Source: Tretioscincus oriximinensis (taxonomy: Eukaryota; Chordata; Lepidosauria; Squamata; Gymnophthalmidae). From it: a stretch of 64,000 nt of DNA. The first letter of the stretch is position 1; every line of letters starts with the position of its first letter. The DNA is taken from positions 438,101 through 502,100 of the forward strand of contig JAJVDF010000455.1 of assembly GCA_022410635.1 (NCBI GenBank), in the 5' to 3' direction. This document shows positions 47,172 to 59,034 of the stretch, piece by piece. The notes beneath the pieces were generated by a model, which made no database searches, was not told where the DNA came from, and saw nothing but the letters and a program-made list of their open reading frames with translations. The translations under genes and the position numbers were made by a program.

Positions 47172-47900
47172 ATGTAAGAGGAGCCCTGCTGAATTAGGCC
47201 ACAGTTCGTANAGTCCAGCATTCTGTCTCACACAACAGCTCACCAATTGCTTCTGTATATCCTGAAGCAGCAGCGGAAAGCAAAGCCTTCATTCGTTCTT
47301 AGCTCCCTGCCTGTCTCCCCAATCTAGAGGCACTTAGCCTCCATGAGATTGCCTGACCCTTTCTTGAAACTATCTATGCTGGTTGTTATCACCACAGACT
47401 GGTGATAAGTGACTAGTAAATTCCATGGACTGATAAGTGAAAGAAAAATACTTCCTAATTTTCCTGCTCATCAACTTCACAGAGTGTCTCCTCATTTTAG
47501 TGTTATGTGCATAAGTAAAAAAAAAACCCAAANCCTCTTTCCCCTTTTCTCATCTCGTGCATGACTCTATACTNTTTAATCAGCTCACCTCTTAAACATC
47601 ATCTTTCAAGGCTAAAGAGACCCAGATGTTACACCTGATTTCATTCCAGCCCCTTGATCATTCCTGTTTCTCTTTGTTGTACCTTTTCTAGGTTTAAAGT
47701 GTTCCTGGTATGCAGTATTCCAAATGGAGCTTCACCATGGATTTATAAAGAGGCATAATAACACGTGCTGAGTAGTTTTTATTTCCTTCCTAATTACTCC
47801 TAGCATTTTGGTTTTTTCTGCTGCTGCACATGAGGCTAACACTTCATTAAACAGTTCAGCAGAACCCCAAAATCCCTTTCAAGAAGCAAACAATCTATGT
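47172..47900 (-). mobile_element. CR1-like LINE 3' part, degraded
   Basis: Begins with the inverse 3' end (AAGAATGTAAGAGGAGCCCT) and runs through 'aaggctaaagagacccaga', 'ccccttgatcattcctg' and 'gtattccaaatggagcttca' to the Ala-rich region near 47820. Ambiguous bases at 47211, 47533 and 47574; frames are broken. Confidence 0.75.
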
Positions 47901-48086
47901 TTACAATTGGCAGATTGATTCTGTTTGATCAAAGTTTTGAATATTTGAACAACTGACTGTTGGGTTCAATGTGACCTTTCAAAAACTAATTTGTTTGCTG
48001 TGAAACCACCAAACCACTTAGGCACATCCCTATCGTTTGGGCAGCAATTTCTTGGCTAGGGAGTCCCTGGTGGTCTGTTTTGGATT

Positions 48087-49433
48087 AGAACATAAGAATG
48101 TAAGAGGAGCCCTACTGAATCAGGTTGGGGCCCCTCTAGTACAGCATTCTGTCTCACAAAGTGGCTCATAAGTTGTATCTGGGCAGTCAGAAGCAGAAGA
48201 AGGCAAAATCTTCACCTGTTCTCGATGCCCTACAAACGGTATGGCAGAAATATTGCCTGCTAGTCCACATCGGAGGCAGCTAGTCAACATCTGCCCATCA
48301 GCTTCAAAGAATGCCCCTTGGTCCCAGTGCTGTGAGACAGAGAAAATATTTTTTTCTCTATTCACCTTATCCGTCCCATGTTTGTATGATTTTATACACT
48401 TCAATTAGATCACCTCTCATACGCCATCATTTGAGGCTGAAGAAGCCCAGCCACTGCAGCTGGATTTCATGAGGGAGGTGCTCTAGCCCCTTGAACATTC
48501 TCGTTCCCCTTTTCTGCACCTTCTCTAGTTCCACAGTATCTTTTTGAGATGTGACCAGAATTATACACAGTATTCCAAATATGGTCTCACCACAGAAGAG
48601 GCAAAACAACACTTGCTGATTTGTTTTCAACTCCTTTTCTAATTATCCCTAACACTGAATTTGCTTTTCTTGCTGGTGCTGCTACACACTGGGACGACAC
48701 TTTCATGGAACTGTCCACCAACACTCGAAGATCCTTTTCCTGCTCAGTCACAGAAAGCTTGATTCCCATCAGTTGGTAGAAGTAATTGGGGTTCTTTGCC
48801 CCAATGTGCATGACTTTGCACTTTCCACTTTGTTGCCCATTCATCCAATTTCAATAAATCACTTGCAGTTTTCATTATCCTGAACAGTTTCATCTGCGAA
48901 CTTGGATACCTCACTATTTACCTCAGCATCCAGATCGTTTATAGATATATTGAAAAGCAGAGGTCTCAGTAAAGACCCCTGGATACTCCACTTCTCATCT
49001 CTTTCCACTCAGAGAACTGTCCATTCACTACCACCCTCTGCTTTCTGTCTTTTAGCCAATTTCCAATCCATGTCAAAATCTGTCCTTTTTTTCCATGTCA
49101 GAAAAGCTTGTTGAGGAGCCTTTAATAAGGGACTTTATCAAAAACCTTCTGATAGTCTAGACCAGACCTGGGCAAGGGGCGGCCCGAGGGCCACATGCGG
49201 CCCTCCTACTGTCTCTGACCGGCCCGGCCCTCTTAGCTCAGAGTTATATACAGTATTGGGTAGAACTGAGTTAACTATATTAATCCGGCCCTCTAAAACC
49301 ACCCCAATTTCTCATGCGGCCCCTTGGGAAAAATTAATTGCCCACCCCTGGTCTAGACAGACAATGTCCACTGGATTCCTTTTGTCCATGTGTTTATTAA
49401 CACTCCCAAAGAATTCTAACAAGTTTGTAAGGC
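48087..49433 (-). mobile_element. CR1-like LINE, about 1.35 kb, with a hAT insertion
   Basis: The minus strand covers the 3' UTR (48087-48300), the RT C-terminal region and a good stretch at 48587-48844 (GKCKVMHIGAKNPNYFYQL, then KLSVTEQEKDLRVLVDSSMK). The degraded catalytic FADD region is near 48893, with further upstream RT to about 49433. Element 49163-49350 interrupts it. Confidence 0.85.
49163..49350. mobile_element. 188-bp hAT-like element with perfect TSD
   Basis: Ends CAGACCTGGGCAA and TTGCCCACCCCTG are near-perfect inverses. The flanks are identical octamers GTCTAGAC (49155-49162, 49351-49358), which are also self-palindromic. The GC-rich interior (GCGGCCCGAGGGCCACATGC) is typical of a widespread hAT MITE with CAGNNNTGGGCAA ends. 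It sits in CR1 coding sequence, so it is younger than that copy. Confidence 0.9.
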
Positions 49434-49439
49434 ATTTTT

Positions 49440-49943
49440 TATCTTTGCAGATTTATCTTCAGCTTGTTGTGCTCTGTTTATGTTCAGACATTGGTAAAGA
49501 TCTGGTAATTCCCCATTCTATTTCCCTTCCTCTCTATTTTTGTTCACAGATTATTCATATCTTCAGGGCTAAGCATGGCAATGAAAACAGGTTCTGTTGC
49601 TAAACAGATATAAATAGCCCCTCTCCTCCCCACCTCACTCCAGCTGCAATAACTGTTTTTTATTATTGTGATAACTAATGGGGTAATTAAACATTTCACA
49701 CATCTATCCAAGGGTTCCCTGCACAATGAGCATCTGTTAAAAGCTATACAAATATTATGGAAATTGTTTTAAAAACATTTAAAAATAGTATTGTGAGACA
49801 AAAGTACCAAGTTTTAAAGAAGCATTCAGATGTTCCTTAGTTACTACACTAAACTTTGATATTCCAGAATGAAGCATGTCTGAATTGTTCTATTCCAGAA
49901 TATCCATGTCTTTATTCCACAGTACCCAAATACAGCTGCATCC

Positions 49944-49974
<31 letters not shown>

Positions 49975-50085
49975 TAAAACAGGACAGGGAGACCAATGAA
50001 GTAGATCCCCTTGGCATTCACGGGATGTTTCGTACTAACTCCTTCCACTGTAGATTTTCATCTCAAGCCAAATGCAGGCCTAAAT
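49440..50085. other. Unassigned DNA with (AAGC)n
   Basis: A palindromic-element-like segment (49815-49940; AGCATTCAGATG, TATTCCAGAATATCCATG) resembles 42479-42609. An AAGC microsatellite spans 49947-49974. Nothing else is recognised. Confidence 0.4.
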
Positions 50086-50089
50086 CCAA

Positions 50090-51660
50090 CTTGAAATAAC
50101 CAATCATATATGGAAAAAAATACAATTGAAAATGTCAGAATGGAAAGACAAAAAACTCGGTTTACTTACACAAATAAGAGCATTTAAAATGACCCTTCTT
50201 CCAAAGATCCTATATTCCATACAAACCTTGACCGAGGATATTCCAAAAAAAGTTTACAAAATTGGGATAAACAAGTAAGACAATGCTTAGCGGGTGGTAA
50301 GAAACTGAGATTGTCAAAAAATAAATTATATGCACCAGAAAAAAAGAGGGGATGGAATATTCCATCAATAGAATATTATTTTGAAGCCTTTCAATTAAAA
50401 AATCTATTCTTTATAGAGTATTCTACTAAAAAATGGGCTAGAATTGAGCGAAAAACTAATAAATTTGATTCAACATCACTACTCACGCTCGCTATTAATC
50501 GATCCCTACTACGCAGGATTTTGAAGCCAACGAGAACTGTGTTACAGATTTGGAGAAAATGGCAATATAAATTATTGACACCCAGTACACGAGTGATGTC
50601 CATTCGACATATAAATAAAACAAATTCCATTCTGACATTACAACATTGTGAAAATTTAATTAAAAAACAGAATAAGGACTATTAATGATTTTTTTACAGA
50701 TAATGGCGTCCTAGTTATGCAGTATGAATTAACTCAAAAATTAGGCCAAAATAGATGGTTACAGGCTTGTTCGATTATAGATTATATTAGGAACATCAAT
50801 TANTACCCATGGATTGTACAACAGAATACCCCATTAGAAATTTTTNGGGGGGCAAAAATGAAAGAACATAAAGGACTAGGAGGGGAATTATACAATTTGA
50901 TAAAAATGTATACATACAATAACTTACAATCAATAACCGAGATCTGGCAATCTGACTTACAAACTAGTCTATCTGAAATGACCGAAATATGGGACAGGAT
51001 TACCAAAATAAAAAATAATAGAATCAAGGAACTACAATTAAAATTTTTACATAGATGGTACAGGACACCGTGCAGCCTCTCACATTTTATTCCAAATATG
51101 ACACCACAGTGTTGGCACGGTTGTGGTATGAGAGGTCTATATGTACATATGTTATGGGAATGTCCCAGGATGAAGGAATTCTGGAATCTAATATGGAATC
51201 AATTTGACGATATATTGGGTTACAATGTAAATAGGAATAANGAAAATGCCATTCTTTCCATATATAGTGAGGCAGATGAATATGGCAGTACAAGCTGTTA
51301 TTGCTCTTGGGCGGAAAGATAGGACCAAATGGAACATTAATCAATGGCAGTATTATTTGGCTGATCAAATAATAGGAGATTTCATCCAAGGAAAAGAATA
51401 TATGTATAGATCTGGAAGCAATAAATGGATGAAGGATTGGCAAAAATTAATAATTTATTGCCAGTCGAATCGATGGGGAGGACCTGAACTGTTAGATACA
51501 ATTAAACTTATCCTCAGACCATAAGCTATACATTCATAATAACAACATCCGGTGAAAAAGGGGGGAGGGGGGAGGGTATCGGGGATATAATATGTTTGTA
51601 AAAATGCATAAAATTATAGATATGGTATGCCAATAANAATGAAAAATTGTAATATTACAT
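50090..51660 (+). mobile_element. 5'-truncated L1-like LINE (ORF2 C-terminus and 3' UTR)
   Basis: Adjacent frames (50311-50685, 50717-51322, 51246-51524) cover the end of L1 ORF2. Residues around KKRGWNIPSIEYYFEAF match the L1 'GG...P....YY.A' block. A zinc knuckle C-x3-C-x7-H-x4-C at 51110-51163 (CWHGCGMRGLYVHMLWEC) is followed by the FWNLIWNQF and KWMKDWQKLI ends. A G-rich polypurine 3' UTR tract follows (51558-51577). Only a few frame breaks and four ambiguous bases, so relatively young but dead. Confidence 0.85.
51558..51577 (+). other. G-rich tract in L1 3' UTR
   Basis: Runs of G separated by single A (GGGGGGAGGGGGGAGGG) could form a quadruplex. G-rich 3' UTR tracts are a known L1 trait; no structure can be measured here. 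Confidence 0.6.
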
Positions 51661-51668
51661 TATGACTA

Positions 51669-51783
51669 ATGAGTGTGATGTAACACTATGGCATTGTTTT
51701 TCATTTATTTCTGTAATAATATATATATGAGTGTGATGTAACACTATGGCATTGTTTTTCATTTATTTCTGTAATAATATATA
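51669..51783. repeat. 58-bp tandem duplication
   Basis: ATGAGTGTGATGTAACACTA starts at 51669 and again at 51727. The two units are identical over the visible length, just downstream of the L1 3' end, which suggests a recent slippage or target-site event. Confidence 0.9.
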
Positions 51784-51789
51784 AATAAC

Positions 51790-52860
51790 CAAAGTCTTGA
51801 AAGGCAGGAGGAATTTTGTTTTTTTTGTTTTTTAAGGGGATAAATGCCACAAGTATTCTAAAATTAACTGTCAGTGATAGGCATGTATTTTCCTTAAAAC
51901 ATGTGAACCTGAGGCATGGAAATGGAAGCAACTTGACCTCTATGTAGTACTCTTTTTTCCCTTTGGCCCCAAGCAGAATGATCAGAGTTGTTGGCAGTTG
52001 TGGTTCATTTATTCCTAAATCATACTAATACGAACCTTTTCCTGGTCTCCTCAGGAACAGATTAAAAAAACCCCAAAGCCATCACCTTCTGCTGTCTCTG
52101 TTTTTTCCTGTTCCAAGCACACCTGGAGCAGCTTTTGTCAACTACCAAGCAGATAACCCTGGAAGACCTAACCTCTTCCTCAGAGAGAGATACTGTATTT
52201 GCAGTTCCATTTCTATAAAACCACTAAAGGGAAATTATTATCTCATGATAACCCCACCCCTCAGTCGCTTTCATTAGTCACATCATATGCTTCCTGAGCA
52301 CAACACTTCTTTATATTCTCCTGACATTTTGCACGTCTCATTAGGGCGATGCTTACTATTCTCAGGGAAGGGACAAAACAAGATAGAGTTCAATAGGCTT
52401 TTAAAAAGCTGTCCAGAGGTGGAAATGACATTAGAACCTGGAACTGTCTGCATGTGGCAAGGAAAGACCTTTGCACTTTCACTTGCATAGTTAGACTACA
52501 AATAGCTGTTGGCATGTTTAGTCTTTATTAGCAGTTTGTTGTCAGTGAAAAGGAATCTGAAGAGAATACATTCTGATATTTGATAGCTATTTCTCGAACA
52601 GATGCATTGTTGCATTAAATAAAAATGTAACAATGGCTCAAAAGTTACATAGTTTGGTTTTTAACGAAAAGCATTTCAAAGCTACAAAACCGTTTTTACT
52701 GAATAGATGTTTTCATCCCACCTCGTTTCAGGGAACACTAATCTGGAATAAAACAATATTGAGGTGATGCTGAAGAGAAACATGCTTGGCACCCTTCTTT
52801 GGTTCTAGCCACACAAAGCCCCGATGAGAACTAAAGATGAACAGTAGCTTGTAACTGCTC
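51790..52860. other. Unassigned DNA
   Basis: No gene or family recognised. Confidence 0.4.
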
Positions 52861-52866
52861 CAATGG

Positions 52867-53474
52867 GGGCTGCGAACGCAATACACCTTAAAATGGAAAC
52901 AAACATAGAGTGGCAGTGTGATGGGCACACTGAATTCCAAATCCAAAAGCACTCTCACCTCAGTTAATCTGCGTATCCATATGTGCCAGAAATGGACTTG
53001 GATCTGTAACGCGAATCGAGCGCAATTCCTTGCAATTCGCGTTAACAGCACTCTGACTACGGAGCTCTCTGGCTCCCACTCTGTTGAACTGCATCTTCGT
53101 CCACCCTCTTCCTTCTCCAGCCAGCTTTCACACAAGCTCAAGAAACATCCTTCTCCCTCTTGAGGATCCCTGCCTTACTGATAAGGTGNTGCTGGGGGTC
53201 AGCAACGATAGGAAGACCTGCCAGCCCAAAGGAGAAGAAGAGGGGGCAGCTGACCAGACCTGGGTTCTGGTAGGTCAGGGACCCCCATGGTGGAGGAGAA
53301 GGGTGAGCTTCTGAGCTTGCACTGGGCAAATGAGATGAGTGGTGGCAGGAAGCATGTGCGGACATTTAAAATGTGCCAAACAGAAGATTGAACATGGAGG
53401 TTGGATCCACCCCCAATTCGAATTCCAGCAATCATTTTCACTCCCGTTTTAAGGCGTTGTGTGCTTGCAGCCGG
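52867..53474. mobile_element. 608-bp Harbinger-like palindromic element
   Basis: Terminal repeats GGCTGCGAACGCAATACACC and the inverse of GCGTTGTGTGCTTGCAGCC agree at about 21 of 29 positions including CTTAAAA. Core segments (CGCGAATCGAGCGCAATTCC, ACCCTCTTCCTTCTCCAGCC) match the host element at 44285-45586 in reverse. An internal inverted repeat puts 'gagcttgtgtg' near 53115 and 'tgagcttgcactg' near 53310 in opposite directions. The target duplication is unclear (G-rich flanks). Confidence 0.65.
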
Positions 53475-53479
53475 GGATG

Positions 53480-54505
53480 AGAGGACTAGCTTCTGAATCA
53501 GTATTTCTTACTGCAGCGCTTGTTGTGTTAGAAATAATACTGAAAGCTAGACTGTATACATTGTAAACTTCCAAGCACACCAGGTTTAAATTCAGTGTGG
53601 ACAGAACATGACTAATGTATGCTTCTGCCATTGCCAAACGAATGACCACAAAGCAGTTTTAGGGATTTTATCTGTTCTTATAGAAAAACATCCCAAACGA
53701 CCTGAGGACCAGAAAGTTTCTGCATCAACCTGACTCCTGTTTGGTACTTTAAAAATGTACGTTTGTTAGTTTTTGTAATCTAGGCTGATGGAAAAGGTGA
53801 CAGATAATGATCTAGGCATAGAAACNTCCCCTTTCTCTTTATTGCATCAGTTTCCAAAATAGTACTATTTTATTTGTGGTGGGAAGACCATTGACCAGAA
53901 TAGTGCTGCTGACAAGCAATGATAAGGGATTTCAGGTTGGTAGTAAGAGTGAAATTTACATTACCTTATGCAGTGAAGGAGCAAAATTTGAGAAAAAAGC
54001 CATCACCTTTTCATAACATGTTGAGTTTCAGACCCTGTGTTTCATAGAAAAAAGGAGACTAATCATTAGACAATATCTGGATCTGATGCTGTTGGGAATG
54101 GCACATTATGGCCTCCCAGGCCTGATGTTAGCTGCTCACTTACTGTAGAGCTGGCTGGTGCTTTTTCATACTCCAAATTATGGTTCTCAACTTGTTGTTG
54201 ACTTAGATTATCTATTGTTCCTTTGCCAAACTGGATGAACATCATGAGAATTTGTGTTGAACATCTGTAGGGCTGTAATTTCATCACCAACACCTTAAAC
54301 TGGCTATAGGAAAAGCAAAAACTGAATATTATAGGCCCATAACAGAAACTGTACATTGCAATCCAATNTTACCTGAACCTCTGATGGGCCTCTTTGCTTC
54401 TTGATGACAGGAAGATATAAGATGCCCCTTGAGTTTTCCCATGATGCCATTTTCATGCTGTTCAGATCTTACCTTGTGCTGACATGATGTTTGCAGGCAT
54501 AACTT
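53480..54505. other. Unassigned DNA
   Basis: No gene or family recognised. Ambiguous bases at 53825 and 54368. Confidence 0.4.
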
Positions 54506-54511
54506 AAAGCT

Positions 54512-54780
54512 AACTGAGGCATGGTGGTGCAATAGGTTAAGAGCTCAGTATTTCAACAGAGATACTGAATTTGAGACCCATGAGTCAGCCATGGAGAGGG
54601 ATGAGTGTCCTCTACTGACATCAGCTTCAGCCAATCTAGCTGTTCGAGATCAAAGACATTTGCGAATAGATTAAGGAAGTAACATGATGGAAAATAACTT
54701 TCGGGCGAAAAATAAACTTGTAAGGTTAGGATGGGAAGGGCAGAGTATAAAAAACACATTTTTCTTCTTCTAACTAACCA
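54512..54780 (+). mobile_element. tRNA-derived SINE, TTC-tail class
   Basis: The head GAGGCATGGTGGTGCAATAG has a degenerate A box; the B-box region is GAATTTGAGACC. The body AGCCAATCTAGCTGTTCGAG and tail TTCTTCTTC (54764) match the class. Confidence 0.75.
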
Positions 54781-54789
54781 ACCAAAGGA

Positions 54790-55905
54790 AACAAGATACA
54801 TTTTGTTCTCTCTCTCTCTCGTTTCATTTTAGTGATATTTAAAGTTGGCATTTAACCTCAGCATATAAAGGACAATGAGGTTACTTACTAACTTCTAAGC
54901 CAATCAGGTGAATGTGGCTAACAGTGTTCTAAGTGAAAAAAGAGACCTTTGAAAGCCTGCATGCAATTCCATAGAAGTGAGATATCTTTATGTAAAAGCC
55001 NTTGAGGATTTTTNAAAAAATAAAATCTGGCAATAAAGGCAATAAAATAAAGGCAATTTTAAGGATATTATGGCAGGAATTAACTACATGTGATTCATCG
55101 TATCAAATGTAGTCCATCAAATACAGTTCACTGGGTTTTTCTAGCTTTACAATTCCAGGAAGGTGGAAAACAAGTGGATTATAAAGTGGCTTCTGGGGCT
55201 GAATTTGGCTTAGCTGACTGTACAGCTGAGGCTGATTATAGCAGTTGTAATTAGCTACATTGAGAAGGTACCTGGTTGGAGAAATCTGTATTCTGTATTC
55301 TTCAGGGTACTTTTTGAAATTAATATCCTATTATTTTAAAGCCCTATCTACAAAAGAAAAAGTCTTGCAATAGTTTCAGTATGGGAAGTACCAATGGGCC
55401 TTTTTTGCACTTACCGGATGGGACTAGGCCCAGAAAACCTTTCCTTCTGTGTTATGAGGAGATTGCTACCTACCATTCATATCTTGGGTGCAAGAATATT
55501 TCCAGAAAACATTACAAAACAGACCTCCTTGACTGCTCACCTGACTCTGCCTCGGCGTGATTAAGTGAAGGGGAATATGTATGCTTTCCACAGAGAAATA
55601 ATCATTTTTTTAAAATTTACGGCAGATGTGTGTGCCTGACTTCTCCTTCTGAAGGAGATTCCAGACCTAATTTCAAGCTGTGGTCTGCATTGGCATGCTT
55701 ACACAGGGCCCTGTTCTGAGTTATTGTACATCCTGGAATAAGGACAGAATACTGGAGGGGAGGGGGACTTCTTTAGACCACATGAACTTTTAAAAGGAAG
55801 GCCCATAAACAGCACCATGATTTTGTCTATTAGTAAGTGTGGCATTACTTTATTTTTCTATAAGGTTGCTATNATCCATTGATATATTCAATTATTATTG
55901 AATTA
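54790..55905. other. Unassigned DNA with a possible conserved block
   Basis: The stretch 55140-55290 (TTAGCTGACTGTACAGCTGA, GTTGTAATTAGCTACATTGA) is repeat-free and CNE-like. The rest is plain AT-rich DNA. Confidence 0.35.
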
Positions 55906-56069
55906 AAAACATGAGAACATACTGGATTGGGCCAGAGCCCATCTAGTCAAGCATTCTGTGTCACACAGAGGCCCACCAGATGCACCTGGGCAGTCCGAAG
56001 AGAGGAAAACAAAATATGCACCTGTTCACGATTCCCTGCAAATGGCATTTCAGGAGCACTACCTGTTGC

Positions 56070-56409
56070 AATACACACACAAAATCCAAATCAAGGGAGA
56101 GAGTAAGGTCCCAAAACACACAACCACACCTCTCCTTTGCAAAACAAATGAACACAAACAGGGCAGAATCAGTATCAATATAAAAATATATAAATGTAAA
56201 CAGTGGCACAAAACCACAACTAAAATATCACAATATAAAAACACACAGTATATCAAATATAAAAGTGAGAAATGTCCAACAAAACTCAATGTCCAGAGTA
56301 ACAATCCAAACAGTCAGAGACTGATGTGGATGGAAGGCACAGTNTACGAAAGATGAAGGTGGAATAGTCCAGATAGTCCGCAGAGGAGAGGTGTGGTTGT
56401 TTGTTTTGG
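56070..56409. mobile_element. 340-bp unclassified insertion with 14-bp TSD
   Basis: Flanked by perfect copies of GCACTACCTGTTGC (56056-56069, 56410-56423). The CR1 copy at 46050 reads through the site without it. A 14-bp duplication points to LINE-driven target-primed insertion. Inside, CCAAAACACACAACCACACC (56112) is the near-perfect inverse of the right edge (56384-56408), 24 of 25 bases. No poly-A, Pol III box or known family was recognised. Confidence 0.75.
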
Positions 56410-57437
56410 GCACTACCTGTTGCTCCATCCCAGAGGCAGCATCCAGACATCCATTCTAGCACCCATTTATACACTTGGTGTCCATAAACCAGTCTAGTCA
56501 TGTCTTGAAGCTATCCAAGCTGTTAGCTACCACCACTTCTTCAGGAAGTAAATTTCACAGGCCGATGACCATCTGGGTGAAAAAATACTTTTCTTTGTCT
56601 GTTTTCACTTTTNTGCCCCTCAGTTTCAAGGAGTGCCCTCTGGTCCTTGTGTTGTGTGATAGAGAAAACATTTTTCTCTATTCACGCTGTCCATCCCATG
56701 CATGATTTTGTACACTTCAATCTGATCACCTATCAAATGTCACCTTTTGAAGGCTGAAGAGGAAGGAGCTCCAGACCCTTGATCATTCTTGTTGCCCTTT
56801 TCTGCAATTTCTCTAGTTCCACAATATCCCTCTTGAGATGTGGTGACCAGAACTGAACACAGTATTCCAAATGTGGCCTCACCACAGATTTACAAAGAGG
56901 CAAAACAACATTTGCTGACTTGTTTTCAATTCCTTTCCTAATTATCCCCAACATGGAATTTGCCTTTTTTGCTGCTGCTGCTGCACACTGGGTTGACATC
57001 TTCATCGAATTGTCCACCAACACCCCAAGATCCTTTTCTTGCTCTCCTTGATTCCCATCAGTTGGTAGGAGTAATTGGGGTTCTTTGCCCCAATGTGCAT
57101 CACTTTGCACTTGCTTAAATTGAAGTACATTTGCCACTTTTATGCCCACTCATCCAATTACAATAAATCACTCTGAAGCACCTTACAATCATTTTCAGTT
57201 TACACTACCCTGAACAGTTTAGTGTCATCAGCGAACTTGACTACTTCACTACTCACCTCGGCATCCAGATCATTGATGAGTATATTGAAAAGCAAATGGA
57301 CCCATGGAGTACTCCACGTCTTACCTCTTTCCACTCAGAGAACTGTCCATTTATTACTACCCTCTGTTTTCTATCTCTTCTTGGACTTGGCAGAACCCTT
57401 TCTTCTCTTGGGAATGCATTTTTGAGCTTCCAATATT

Positions 57438-58043
57438 CTATTTGCAAACAGTTTCCACACTTTTTGAAGGGGCTGGACTTTTCTCACTTTTTCTTTTAAT
57501 TTTCTTTTTACCATTTTCCACATTTTGGAAAAAANTTCCTTTGTAAAAGTTGAAGGTTTCTGTGTTAGAACTGCTTGACAATTTTCTATCCACATTCAAG
57601 TTGAAAGATATTGTATTGTGGTCACTGTTTNCTATGGGATCAGTTACAGTTACATCTTGTATCAGGTCCTGTTCATTACTTAGGACTAAATCCAGAATTC
57701 CCTTGCCCCTGGTTGGTTCTAAAAACACCTGCTCTAGGAAGCAATCAGTTAGCATGTCTAAGAATTTTATTTCTTTTTCATGAGTCGAACAAGTGTTTTT
57801 CCAATCAATGTGTGGATAGTTGAAGTCTCTCATTATTACTACCCTTCCCCTTTTGGAAGCTTCAGTGACCTCATGTTCCAAATGAGTATCGCTTTCAGGT
57901 ATTTGGCTAGGTGGCCGGTAGCATGCTCCCAATATTAAACTTATTTTCTGATTTGATAATGTTATCCACAGTGCTTCTGTGGATGGGTCTGTTTTACCTG
58001 GAAATGCCAGTTCGTAGGGTTCAATCTCTTCTTTAACGTACAA
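57438..58043 (-). pseudogene. CR1 endonuclease domain (relic)
   Basis: A 201-codon open stretch of an APE-type endonuclease, which nicks target DNA for CR1. Seen: YRPPSQ (residues 42-47), DFNYPHIDW (73-81), PTRG (110-113), LDLVLSN (117-123) and SDH (140-142). The residue before DFN is Arg72 where the family usually has Gly, and an X falls just before SDH. The N-terminal part of the domain is outside this frame, and the reading continues into the linker rather than into RT because of the deletion. Confidence 0.85.
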
Positions 58044-58342
58044 GGCTACACCACCACACTTTCCTATCTTTTCTGTATAGTTTGTAACCTGGTATTACTG
58101 TATCCCATTGATTTTCTTCTGTCCACTAGGTTTCAGTTATGCCAATAATATCGACATTATTGTCGGTCTCTAAGCATTCCAACTCCCCTATTTTTTGTTT
58201 GGAGGCTTCTGATATTTGCATACAGGCATTTATATGCCCTTCTTCGGTGCAAGTTGGGCCCCGTATATTTGTGAGAGAACACAGTTTGCTCTTTACAGCT
58301 TTTTACTTGAATACTACAACCGGTTCCCCCTCTAATACTATA

Positions 58343-58415
58343 CAGCTCAAAACAATTAAGGGAACACTTTGTGTTACACTGTTATGTTAAAGTGTTCCCT
58401 AATTGTTTTGAACAG
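58343..58415. mobile_element. 73-bp Tc1/mariner-like MITE
   Basis: Inverted arms of about 27 bases: CAAAACAATTAAGGGAACAC in the left arm, its inverse minus one A in the right. Flanked by TA dinucleotides (58341-58342, 58416-58417). The arm sequence matches the ends of a widespread vertebrate Tc1-like element. It sits inside the CR1 between the esterase and endonuclease regions, so it is younger. Confidence 0.85.
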
Positions 58416-58599
58416 TATGTATTATCTGCATAATTCTGTTCCTCAGCAATTTTGTTTATATTTACATTATCTCAAACCTGATGCTGCCCAGCTCCTGTCG
58501 GTTTTTCCCTAGATGTCAGTTTAAAAGCTGCTCTGCAATCTTTTTAATATTAAGTGTCAGCAGTCTGGTTCCATCTTGGCTCAAGTGCAACCTGTTCCT

Positions 58600-59034
58600 T
58601 TAGTACAGATATGGCCTGTCCCAAAATGNCCCCCAGTTCCTGACAAATCTAAATCCTTNCTCNTGACACCACAGCCTCATCCACGCATTAAAGCTTCTAA
58701 TCTCTGCCTGTCTAGCTGGTCCTGTGCATGGAACAGGTACCATTTCAGAAAATGCTACCTTGAAGGTCCTAGATTTCAATCTTCTACCTTGCAATCTAAA
58801 TTTGTCTTCCAGGACTCCCTGCTTGGCTCTCCCAATGTCATTGGTACCAACATGTACCACAACACCTGGCTCCACCCTGGCACTGTTTATCAACCTATCC
58901 AGATGTAGCGTGATGTCCGCAACCTTAGCACCCGGCAGGCAAGATACCATGCAGCCAGCATGCCCCTCACATACCCTCTTCTCTATATGCCTAACAATTG
59001 AATCGCCCACTACAAGAAGCCCTCTTCCCACCAC
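58600..59034 (-). pseudogene. CR1 ORF1 esterase-like domain (relic)
   Basis: A 144-codon open frame with SGNH-hydrolase landmarks: VVGDSIVR (residues 8-15, nucleophile Ser12), LPGAK with the block II Gly (33-37) and HVGTNDI (61-67). CR1-family ORF1 proteins are known to carry such an esterase domain. The C-terminal catalytic Asp/His block was not seen before the frame becomes degenerate (ambiguous bases at 58628, 58659, 58663). It lies upstream of the endonuclease, as expected for CR1. Confidence 0.8.

Noticed and set aside
56112..56408. Inverted repeats taken as transposon termini
   Set aside because: The left arm lies 42 bases inside the insertion boundary defined by the 14-bp duplication, so these are not terminal repeats.
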